From Nonomuraea wenchangensis (GTDB lineage: Bacteria > Actinomycetota > Actinomycetes > Streptosporangiales > Streptosporangiaceae), in NCBI RefSeq assembly GCF_900111685.1, contig NZ_FOHX01000012.1, forward strand, positions 170,254 through 234,253: DNA of 64,000 nucleotides, given 5' to 3'. Below the pieces are notes generated by a model that saw only the letters and a program-made list of their open reading frames with translations, did not search any database and had not been told where the DNA came from. The position numbers were made by a program, and so were the translations under genes. Positions 57,601 through 64,000 of this stretch are shown here, piece after piece (the first letter of the stretch is position 1; the number at the start of each line of letters is the position of its first letter).

Positions 57601-58503
57601 ATGACCGGCACCGAGATCGAGATCACCGCAGGCCTGGTCCGCGACCTGCTGCAGGAGCAACATCCCGACCTTGCCGGACTGGCCATCCACGAGGTGGCGG
57701 GCGGCTGGGGCAACCAGATGTGGCGCCTCGGGGACGAGTTGGCCGTACGCATGCAACGCATGGACCCCACCCCGGAGCTCCAGCTCAAGGAACGGCGGTG
57801 GCTACCCGTACTGGCCCCGCGCCTGCCGCTCCCGGTGCCGACCCCCGTGCGATTCGGCGAACCGTCCGAGCGCTTCCCCAAGCACTGGACCGTGATGACG
57901 TGGGTTCCCGGCGAGCCGCTGGACCACGGCTCGATCAGCCGCGGCGCCCACGCGGCCGACACGCTGGCGGGCTTCCTCCGGGCGCTCCATGTGGAGGCGC
58001 CCGCCGAGGCCCCGGCCAGTTCGGACTTCGGCGCTCACCCCAAGAGGTGCACGGGTGGCTTCGAGCAGTTCTTGCAGGCCATCGACCCCGACGCCGTCGG
58101 CGATGTGCGCGCCGTCCGGGCCGTCTGGGCCGACGCCGTCGCGGCCCCCGAGTGGGAAGGCCCGCCGGTGTGGGTGCACGGTGACCTCCATCCCGCGAAC
58201 GTCGTCGTCTCGGACGGGACGCTCTCGGGCGTGATCGATTTCGGTGACTTGTTCGCCGGCGATCCCGCGTGGGACCTCGCCGCCGCGTGGGTGCTGCTCC
58301 CTGCGGGCGAGGCCGCACGCTTCTTCGACGCGTACGCGCACGCGGACGAGGCGACGATCCGGCGCGCCCGCGGCCTGGCCGCCATGAAGAGCCTCTTCCT
58401 GATGCTCATGGGGCAGAACGGAGATCGGGGCCTTCCTGGCGGTAAGCCTCACTGGGAACCTGCAGGCCGGGCAGCACTCGATCGCGTTCTGAAGGGCATT
58501 TGA
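57601..58503 (+). CDS. Aminoglycoside phosphotransferase-family kinase
   Basis: From ATG 57601 the 300-residue product has a kinase-like N-lobe (ELAVRMQRMDPTPELQLKER), the catalytic HGDLHPANVVV and the metal-binding VIDFGDLFAGDPAWDLA. These are the APH/choline kinase-type motifs; a role in antibiotic resistance or small-molecule phosphorylation cannot be told apart. It lies 84 bp downstream of the Nudix gene in the same direction. Confidence 0.87.
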   Translation: MTGTEIEITAGLVRDLLQEQHPDLAGLAIHEVAGGWGNQMWRLGDELAVRMQRMDPTPELQLKERRWLPVLAPRLPLPVPTPVRFGEPSERFPKHWTVMTWVPGEPLDHGSISRGAHAADTLAGFLRALHVEAPAEAPASSDFGAHPKRCTGGFEQFLQAIDPDAVGDVRAVRAVWADAVAAPEWEGPPVWVHGDLHPANVVVSDGTLSGVIDFGDLFAGDPAWDLAAAWVLLPAGEAARFFDAYAHADEATIRRARGLAAMKSLFLMLMGQNGDRGLPGGKPHWEPAGRAALDRVLKGI

Positions 58504-58704
58504 CGCACACTTCCTGAACTTGCTCTCGATCTTGGCTGCGGCAGCCCCTCTCCTCGGCGCCGGCCAGGCTGGTGCCTGGAGTCCTTCAACCTCGCCGAGC
58601 CAGCCTTATAAGGGCGCTCGGATGGATCCTGAGGTCTCGCCGCCATCAAGTGGCGGTTCATCACGCGGCTTCTCATCGGCGGGGTCTCGCTCCTGGCAGG
58701 CGGG

Positions 58705-59580
58705 TCACAGCCGGATCAGGTCGGCGACCTCCTCGGGGAGGCCAGGTGAAGTCATGACATGGCCCATCCCCGGCACGATATGCAGTACCGCGCCAGGAAT
58801 CGCGGCAGCCAGGGCCTCACCGTGACCGAGCGGAAAGACCGGATCCTGGTCACCGTGCACGATCGAGGTCGGCGCGGTGATCGACGACAGCGGGGCGAGC
58901 AGGTCAGGGGCCTCCATCCACGCGGCCCGGTCATGGTTGGCCGCGGCCGCCGGGTCGGTTGCCCGCGACAGCGCCAGCTCCAGCATCGCCCGGGCGGCCG
59001 GCTCGTCGAACGGCCGAACCGTCCCGTTGAAGACCCGGAACAAGGCCACGTCGGATTCCACACCCGGCGGCAGCCCGGCGGCCAGATGCGCGAGAAACTC
59101 TGGCGACGGCGGCGGCAGATCATCCGGGTCGGCCGGCTCCCCGGCCCTCGCCCGTGCCCACACCGGCCTCAGATCATGACCCATCGGCGAGCTGGACATC
59201 ACCGTCAACGACCGGACCCGATCCCGCGCGTGCACACCCAGCCACTGCGCGATCACGCCACCCATGGAACACCCAGCTACATGAGCGGAACCCAGTCCAT
59301 GACCGTCGAGCACGGCCAGGCAGTCGCGAGCCATGTCTCCGATCGTGTACGGATGCGTATCAAAGTCGACAACGCTGGACTGGCCGGTGTCCCGATGATC
59401 GAACCGGATCACCTGAACCCCACGCTCGACAAGCCGGCCGACCAGCGCATCAGGGCAACTGACACCCTGAGCAGCCGATCCCATGATCATCAAAACGGCG
59501 GGAAGCCCAGGATCCCCGACTCGCTCAGTCCAAATCCGCAGCGGCCCGGAGGCCACAAATCGCTCGTGCCTATTCAACAT
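58705..59580 (-). CDS. Alpha/beta-fold hydrolase
   Basis: The 291-residue product starts MLNRHERFVASGPLRIWTER and has an oxyanion-loop MGSAAQG, the DHRDTGQSS block, the nucleophile elbow GCSMGG, and a late His in GMGHVMTSPG with Asp in HGDQDPVFPL. This is a serine alpha/beta hydrolase of the esterase/lactonase type. ATG 59580 is chosen from the start of similarity. Substrate unknown. Confidence 0.88.
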   Translation of the reverse strand: MLNRHERFVASGPLRIWTERVGDPGLPAVLMIMGSAAQGVSCPDALVGRLVERGVQVIRFDHRDTGQSSVVDFDTHPYTIGDMARDCLAVLDGHGLGSAHVAGCSMGGVIAQWLGVHARDRVRSLTVMSSSPMGHDLRPVWARARAGEPADPDDLPPPSPEFLAHLAAGLPPGVESDVALFRVFNGTVRPFDEPAARAMLELALSRATDPAAAANHDRAAWMEAPDLLAPLSSITAPTSIVHGDQDPVFPLGHGEALAAAIPGAVLHIVPGMGHVMTSPGLPEEVADLIRL

Positions 59581-59792
59581 GGAGGCACGGTAGCGGCTGT
59601 CTACTGCCGAACGCCGACATTTACCGGTGCGGCCGAGGTGTCGCAACCGATAGAACCGGCCGTATCTCAGTAGCTGCCTCCGTGCCCGGGCCGCCCGACG
59701 TCTGCTGCGGCCTGCCTCCGCTCCAGTGGCGCGGTCGTGCCGATGCCTCGACTCTTCTGGCAGTGCCTCGACTTGGCCGGCTGACGACAGCG

Positions 59793-59873
59793 GGCACGCC
59801 AACTCTCACGAGACCGCGCCAAGTCCCACGAGATCGGGCACCAGCTGTCCTGTCCCTTTTGAGTTGGCGTGCC
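59793..59873. repeat. 13-bp inverted repeat around 55 nt in a gene-free stretch
   Basis: GGCACGCCAACTC (59793-59805) and GAGTTGGCGTGCC (59861-59873) are perfect inverted copies. The 341-bp stretch 59581-59921 has no supported gene. The repeat resembles the terminal repeats of a small element or an RNA stem, but no target-site duplication was identified. Confidence 0.5.
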
Positions 59874-59884
59874 GGACGGAATGT

Positions 59885-59911
59885 CCAAACGACCTGGCGT
59901 GTGATCATGGA
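59885..59911. repeat. 27-bp direct repeat, left copy, beside a methyltransferase gene
   Basis: CCAAACGACCTGGCGTGTGA followed by TCATGGA recurs at 60718-60744 with four differences. The two copies bracket the methyltransferase gene 59922-60692. Confidence 0.6.
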
Positions 59912-59921
59912 ATGGTGTCGT

Positions 59922-60692
59922 TCATGCTCGTGAGCCGGCCAGGAGGAGGAACAGGGGGACGCGCCGGCGACGCGCATATTCGGCCATGTCGCCGTCGAAG
60001 CGATCGTGACGAGGAGCGCACTCGCGCAGTGCGGTGATGGCGAACTGCGCTCGTGTCAGGGCGGCGACGTAGTCCTCAACGGTCCGGTGATACCAGGTGA
60101 CGGTGTTGCCCATCCAGTTGCGCTGGCGTGCGCCGGTGTCGAAGTAGTCGTCGACGACCCAGTTGGTGCGCGCCTCGTTCGTGCTCTGGCGCGCTTCATG
60201 GGAGGTGATGACGGGGTGAACGACCGTGATCAGCAGCCGCCCGCTCGGCGACAGAGAGCGCCGGCAGGCCGACAGAACAGAGTCGAGATCGTCAACGTAG
60301 TGCAGCGCCAAGCGGGAGATGATCAGATCGAAGGTGTGCGGTGGGGCGGAGAACTGCTCGATGTCCATCCTGTCCACGCGGCCCGAGGTTCCTGCGAGGG
60401 TGGCGTTGGCCGCTCGCGTCATCTCGGTCGAGCCGTCGATGCCGAGGTAACTGCGGCAGCCGGCGGCGAGTAAGGTGCGGCCGATGGCGGCGTCCCCGCA
60501 ACCGAGGTCCAGCACGCGGAGGCCGGCGACCGGCCCCAGTTCGTCAAGGAATGCCGGTTCTTCCATGACGTGGTTGGGGCTGTGCACCCCGCTGTGGCGG
60601 TGCTGCAGGTAGCGGTCCAACACCTGTGGCGCGTCGTAGAAGGCGCCTCCTCGAATGGGCCCAGGCTCCTCAGCCGTATGCGATGTGATCAC
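59922..60692 (-). CDS. Class I SAM-dependent methyltransferase
   Basis: The 256-residue product has the SAM motif LRVLDLGCGDAAIGRTLLAA, YLGIDGS, and the post-motif DLIISRLALHYVDDLDSVLS, as in UbiE/SmtA-type small-molecule methyltransferases. It starts with GTG 60692 within the palindrome ATGTGATCACAT (60683-60694). The 27-bp repeats flank it, and a second methyltransferase of the same length lies upstream. Confidence 0.85.
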   Translation of the reverse strand: MITSHTAEEPGPIRGGAFYDAPQVLDRYLQHRHSGVHSPNHVMEEPAFLDELGPVAGLRVLDLGCGDAAIGRTLLAAGCRSYLGIDGSTEMTRAANATLAGTSGRVDRMDIEQFSAPPHTFDLIISRLALHYVDDLDSVLSACRRSLSPSGRLLITVVHPVITSHEARQSTNEARTNWVVDDYFDTGARQRNWMGNTVTWYHRTVEDYVAALTRAQFAITALRECAPRHDRFDGDMAEYARRRRVPLFLLLAGSRA

Positions 60693-60717
60693 ATTGCGGA
60701 AGGATATGCCGGATCAA

Positions 60718-60744
60718 CCAAACCACCTGGTGCGTGATCATAGA
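60718..60744. repeat. 27-bp direct repeat, right copy
   Basis: CCAAACCACCTGGTGCGTGA followed by TCATAGA, matching 59885-59911 at 23 of 27 positions. It lies in the gap between the two methyltransferase genes. Confidence 0.6.
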
Positions 60745-60791
60745 GCGCGCGCCGACTAGGCCAGACCGTCACCATCTTCCTTACGCGGCGC

Positions 60792-61562
60792 CTAGCTGGC
60801 TTCGAGAACGAAGAACAAGAAGCAGAGGAACCTCGTGCGAGTGGGCTCGATCTTGCGGAGTTCCTCGGGGAACAGTTCGCGGGCTTCCGGCACGAACGGC
60901 GGTTCGCTGATGACGCTGATGCGAAAGCCCGCCGCGGTGAAGGCTTCGGTCATCGCGTGCAGCGGCCGGTCCCAGAACCGCATCTGGACGGTCTGTCCGC
61001 CCTTGGTCCATTCGTCGGTCCGGCTGCGGGTCTCGAAGTACTTGGGCTTCTCCCCGGCCAAGTGCTGAAAGAGAGCGACGCTGAAAGGATGGTCGACCGA
61101 GACGAGGAGTCTGCCACCAGGCTTCAGCACGCGTCGCAGCTCGGCCAGCGTCGGTCCCCAGTCTTCCAGGTAGTGCAGCACCAGGGACGCGACGACGTCG
61201 TCGAACGCCTCGTCGGGGAAGGGCAGTGGGCCGGCCAGGTCGGCGACCTGCAGATCCGCGTCGGCGCCCAGCCGCTGCCGGGCCTGCTCCAGCATCCCGG
61301 CGCTCGCGTCGATGCCGGTCACGATGGCACCTCGATGGCGCAGTTCGGAGAACAGAGGGCCTGCGCCGCAGCCGGCGTCGAGGATGCGTCTTCCGGCCAC
61401 CTTCCCGGCAAGCTCCAGCATCGCGGGCCGCTCGTAGTACGCGTTCAGGAGGCTCGTCTCGTTCTCGGCCGCGTAGCCCTCAGCCATCCTGTCGTAGTCG
61501 TTGATGGGGGAGGGCTGTGCGGTCTCAGCGTGATCTGCGGGCATGGTAGACATGCGGGCCAT
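60792..61562 (-). CDS. Class I SAM-dependent methyltransferase
   Basis: The 256-residue product has NDYDRMAEGYAAENETSLLN, RRILDAGCGAGPLFSELRHR, TGIDASAGMLEQAR and DDVVASLVLHYLEDWGPTLA, followed by KPGGRLLVSVDHPF. It belongs to the methyltransf_11-type family acting on small molecules. ATG 61562 or 61553 could be used; neither has a clear ribosome binding site. It is paralogous in length but not close in sequence to the next gene. Confidence 0.85.
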   Translation of the reverse strand: MARMSTMPADHAETAQPSPINDYDRMAEGYAAENETSLLNAYYERPAMLELAGKVAGRRILDAGCGAGPLFSELRHRGAIVTGIDASAGMLEQARQRLGADADLQVADLAGPLPFPDEAFDDVVASLVLHYLEDWGPTLAELRRVLKPGGRLLVSVDHPFSVALFQHLAGEKPKYFETRSRTDEWTKGGQTVQMRFWDRPLHAMTEAFTAAGFRISVISEPPFVPEARELFPEELRKIEPTRTRFLCFLFFVLEAS

Positions 61563-62284
61563 TTTGGCCCAGCACTCTCGGCGGCACAGACATACGGCAG
61601 ATCTTGATCAAACACGACACCGGCATGTCATCCCTCTCGCCAGCGAACGCAGCAGATCGAGCCGGCCCGAAGTAGTCTCTCCACGCTGCTCGTATGCGCG
61701 GAACTCCGCAGTTCAAGCGCACATCCGCCAACTGAAGCGCTCAGTCACCCCTGCCTGGCGGACACGCGGGGCCAACTGTCGCCCCCATGGGCCAAGTAGC
61801 GCTCCCAACGTCAGCAACTCCGATGGCCCACCGGCAGGTCCGCTTCCAGATGACGTGATGGACCGTCATCTTCAAAGCCGTCAGACAGACACCTCGTGTT
61901 TGGACCCAGCGAAAATGACAGTGGGACCGGCTCCCGACCTGGGCACCGTCACAGTCATCGAAGATGACCGTAATCAGCCGAAGATCACGTGCTGTGACCT
62001 TGGGCGACTCAGGTAGAGGCCATGGCTCCAGGGTTCGGGATTGTTCTGGTCCGGGATGCCAGCGGAGCCTTCACGTGGTCGGAACGTCGTGCGCCTGGAG
62101 CTGAGAGATGATCACCGCTCGGAGCGCCTCGACCTTCTGGCACCAAGATCGGCTCAGCGGGCGCTCCGCTTGGTGAAGTCGGTCCGGGGCGCGGTTCCGG
62201 TCTTTCGAACGGCCATCCCTCCGGATCGACTTCACCACGGACTTGGGGACAAACCTGAAGAGATCCGCTTGGCTGGCAGGCGGG
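61563..62284. other. Gene-poor repeat-containing stretch
   Basis: I see no supported protein here. A 52-bp segment (61901-61952) recurs at 62624-62675 with nine differences. GAARATGAC-type motifs recur at 61861 (inverted), 61911, 61959 and 62635. The stretch adjoins a gene fragment, so it looks like decayed or recombined sequence. Confidence 0.5.
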
Positions 62285-62617
62285 CTAGGAGGCGGTGGGC
62301 GGGGTGTCGGTCGGGCCGCTGGTCAGGACAGCGGTGTAGCCAGTACGTGTGCCGCCGGGGCGTTCGTACGACTCCAAGGCGAGCGACTGCCCGGTCTCGG
62401 GATCGAGGATGATGCGGCTGGTGCCCATACCGCCGTCCAGCCCGTCCGCGGTGCGGGTGAAGGCCTGGCCCTGACGGCCCTTGGGGTCGGTGGCCTGGCC
62501 GAGCGACTGTACCCCTGGCAGGTCGGCCAGCATCCGGTAGACGGCCGCGCGGACCGTCGGGGAGAGCGGGCCCTCCGGCTGGAAGAGTCCCCGGTGACCT
62601 GCGGCCAGGTCCGACAT
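62285..62617 (-). pseudogene. C-terminal fragment of a CU044_5270-like protein
   Basis: The readable blocks LSPTVRAAVYRMLADLPGVQ, GRQGQAFTRTADGL and SRIILDPETGQSLALES match the C-terminal part of CU044_5270-type ECF-partner proteins (about 330 residues). Only about 110 residues are present, there is no membrane segment, and no sigma factor is nearby. It stops close to the right-hand 52-bp repeat, which may mark the break. Confidence 0.6.
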
Positions 62618-62623
62618 TGTCTG

Positions 62624-62675
62624 GACGCAGCGAAGATGACAGTGGAAGCTGCTCCCGACCTGGACGCTGTCATTT
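62624..62675. repeat. 52-bp direct repeat, right copy (left copy 61901-61952)
   Basis: Starts tggacgcagcgaagatgaca and includes gctcccgacctgg. It matches the left copy at about 43 of 52 positions. It sits just upstream of the broken gene fragment. Confidence 0.6.
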
Positions 62676-62738
62676 CGATGGACGTCGAAATATCGGCGCT
62701 CGTGTCATCGGCCGACCGGCGCCATCATGATCAGAAAC

Positions 62739-62755
62739 GTCAATACACTATTGAC
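62739..62755. promoter_or_regulatory. GTCAATA-CAC-TATTGAC dyad immediately before the 62756 start
   Basis: A perfect 7-bp inverted repeat ends on the base before the ATG. It is AT-rich and could be an operator or part of a promoter giving a leaderless transcript. Confidence 0.55.
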
Positions 62756-63550
62756 ATGCCGAAACGCGCGGAGCCGATTGTCACTAAAACCGCAGGTCAG
62801 AGGGCCATTGAGGACATTGTAGAGCGACGCCGCAAGGTACACGATCCCGATCTGGAGGTGCTGCTGCGCGACGATCCGGCCGATCATCCGCTCACCGTGA
62901 TCCGCTACGTCCTGACCCGGCGGCGGGTGCCGGACTGGGTGCTCGTCGGTGACGTGATCGACGGTCTGTGGGTGCTGGCCTACGTCCGGCGATACTGCCC
63001 GCACCTGCCGGACGAAGCAGACCGCTTGGAACATGAGCTCCTCGAGCTGGGCTGTACCAAGCAGATCGCCATGATCCGGATGGCGCCCCCGCTCAACGTA
63101 CGCAGCAGGCAGGCCGTGGAGCACCGCATCCTGCGCCATCGCGCCGCCAAACTGGGGCTGGCCCGTAACGAACGAGCGGAACGAGCACACCGGCGCTCCC
63201 CCACCCCTTCCGCCACGAGCTCGGCGGAGGCGACGTGGTACGACCGTCACGCGCTGCCGTTGTGGGAGGCGGCAGGAGAACTGGTGGCCTGTCGTGCGCG
63301 ACTCGACCATCTGCTGGACGACGAGCTGGCCGAGAACCTGATCGGCCTGCGCCGTGCCGTCAGAGAGATGCAGTGGCCGCTGACGCCGGCCCAGTATCCG
63401 ACGCTGCGCGAGATCGGCTGGTGGCTGGAGGAGATCCTCGACGCGCTGCCAGCGGAGCGCTATGCCGCCTTTCGGGAGCAACTGTCGGATCTCCTCCCCC
63501 GGCTCACCTTGCTCGCCGAGCAGCAGCACGAGGCACGCTTCGGCAGCTGA
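62756..63550 (+). CDS. Unrecognised helical protein (264 aa)
   Basis: The product begins MPKRAEPIVTKTAGQRAIED and is mostly helical and charged (VERRRKVHDPDLEVLLRDD, ERAERAHRRSPTP, LDHLLDDELAENLIGLRRAV, QLSDLLPRLTLLAEQQHEAR). There is no signal peptide, membrane segment or known motif. The start is placed at ATG 62756 because the frame upstream has no protein character and a dyad precedes it. Function is unknown. Confidence 0.65.
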   Translation: MPKRAEPIVTKTAGQRAIEDIVERRRKVHDPDLEVLLRDDPADHPLTVIRYVLTRRRVPDWVLVGDVIDGLWVLAYVRRYCPHLPDEADRLEHELLELGCTKQIAMIRMAPPLNVRSRQAVEHRILRHRAAKLGLARNERAERAHRRSPTPSATSSAEATWYDRHALPLWEAAGELVACRARLDHLLDDELAENLIGLRRAVREMQWPLTPAQYPTLREIGWWLEEILDALPAERYAAFREQLSDLLPRLTLLAEQQHEARFGS

Positions 63551-63635
63551 CCTCGTACTGGCTCGCCGGCTCGCGAAGTCGCCGCTCCTGTTGGCGGCGT
63601 TGGTTGGCAGGAGGACCCCTCAGCCAGGCGGGCCC

Positions 63636-64000
63636 TTACATGGGTAGGAGGCGCATCAGGGCATTGCGCGGGCCTGTCAAGCGATCGGCCCCGGCCAGGC
63701 GGGTCATCCACCGGGACGCGGTGACGATCCGCTGGGTTGCCGGACGCCGCTTGGCGTCGTACGCGCGCAGCGCCTGCTCGACGTCGCCCGGGTGGTCGCG
63801 CAGGCAGGCGGCGAGCTCGATCGCGTCGAGCAGGGCCTGGCAAGCGCCCTGTCCCAGGGCGGGCGTCATCGCGTGGGCCGCGTCCCCGATCAGCGCGACG
63901 TTCCCGGTGACGTAGGAGGCCAGCGGCGGCGCCAGGTCGTGGACCTCGTGCCGCAGCACGGTGCCTTCGTCGGCCGCGGCCAGCACCCGGGGGATGGGGT
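63636..64000 (-). CDS. C-terminal part of an FAD-dependent monooxygenase (partial)
   Basis: The frame is open to the right window edge and reads PIPRVLAAADEGTVLRHEV, then VALIGDAAHAMTPALGQGAC and LLDAIELAACLRDHPG. GDAAHAMTPALGQGA is the FAD-ribityl-binding block of aromatic hydroxylase-type flavin monooxygenases (PHBH family). The N-terminal two-thirds with the GxGxxG motif lies outside the window, so the substrate is unknown. Confidence 0.85.
   Translation of the reverse strand, partial: PIPRVLAAADEGTVLRHEVHDLAPPLASYVTGNVALIGDAAHAMTPALGQGACQALLDAIELAACLRDHPGDVEQALRAYDAKRRPATQRIVTASRWMTRLAGADRLTGPRNALMRLLPM

Noticed and set aside
58605..58617. GCCTTATAAGGGC palindrome as a terminator
   Set aside because: Short arms with no T-run after it; not convincing as a terminator between the convergent genes.
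1..64000. tRNA, rRNA, riboswitch or replication origin
   Set aside because: No cloverleaf CCA-type ends, rRNA core sequences, DnaA-box clusters or recognisable riboswitch cores were seen by eye; a covariance-model scan would be decisive.

Overview
The window is very GC-rich, uses GTG starts often, and packs genes with ATGA/GTGA stop-start overlaps. Its families (DUF4193, CU044_5270-type proteins, LAL regulators, GPP34 proteins, MmyB-type XRE regulators, VapBC45-like toxin pairs) point to a filamentous actinomycete. Streptosporangiales or a Streptomyces relative is an inference only. No rRNA, tRNA or CRISPR array was seen. It looks like an accessory chromosome arm: many divergent regulator/target pairs, several decayed genes, one IS remnant and several unexplained repeats.

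Layout. 1-3.6 kb: a coupled membrane protein and a large P-loop NTPase with at least eleven near-identical 46-residue TPR units, running off the left edge. 3.6-7.0 kb: DUF4193 protein, intact RHH/PIN toxin-antitoxin pair, MerR/imine-reductase-like divergent pair, then a graveyard holding a wax-ester-synthase fragment and a decayed paralogue of the same toxin-antitoxin pair. 7.0-9.0 kb: SPFH-RHH-GPP34 operon behind twin palindromes. 9-22.4 kb: DUF4331 protein, unknown proteins, lipoproteins, an epimerase/MarR pair, an AA5 copper-radical-oxidase-like protein, a LAL-type LuxR regulator and an M19 dipeptidase. Three of these transcription units carry the same CCCTRGGG box at exactly -53 to -46 from the start codon.

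22.4-26.5 kb: an ECF sigma factor with a CU044_5270-like partner, behind an AlgI/AlgJ-like O-acetyltransferase pair. The same 55-nt box precedes the sigma gene and the acetyltransferase operon, which suggests an autoregulated regulon. 26.6-29.7 kb: beta-hydroxyacid-type dehydrogenase, methyltransferase/MerR pair, membrane protein. 29.7-33.1 kb: a four-gene coupled operon (43-aa leader ORF, MoxR ATPase, VWA protein, protein built of 13-residue WxxxG repeats) whose promoter lies inside a 17-bp inverted repeat. 33.2-36.8 kb: YbaK/ArsR, MarR/SRPBCC and a VapBC45-like toxin-antitoxin locus.

37-47.8 kb: a galactoside/arabinogalactan-type utilisation locus (secreted GH5-CBM13, secreted clan GH-A enzyme, two permeases, binding lipoprotein, GH36 alpha-galactosidase, LacI regulator with two operators). 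47.9-52.3 kb: two 137-bp direct repeats bracket a PQQ-propeller/membrane-protein pair and an IS5 remnant; one repeat interrupts a GNAT gene. 52.6-58.5 kb: MocR/class V aminotransferase pair with a perfect 13-bp inverted repeat, SDR/XRE pair, Nudix, aminoglycoside-phosphotransferase-like kinase. 58.7-64 kb: alpha/beta hydrolase, two methyltransferases, a repeat-rich gene-poor stretch with a CU044_5270 fragment, an unknown 264-aa protein, and the C-terminal end of a flavin monooxygenase.

The genes group into small locally regulated modules rather than one pathway. The largest co-ordinated units are the galactoside locus, the ECF/acetyltransferase regulon, the putative LAL regulon and the MoxR-VWA operon.
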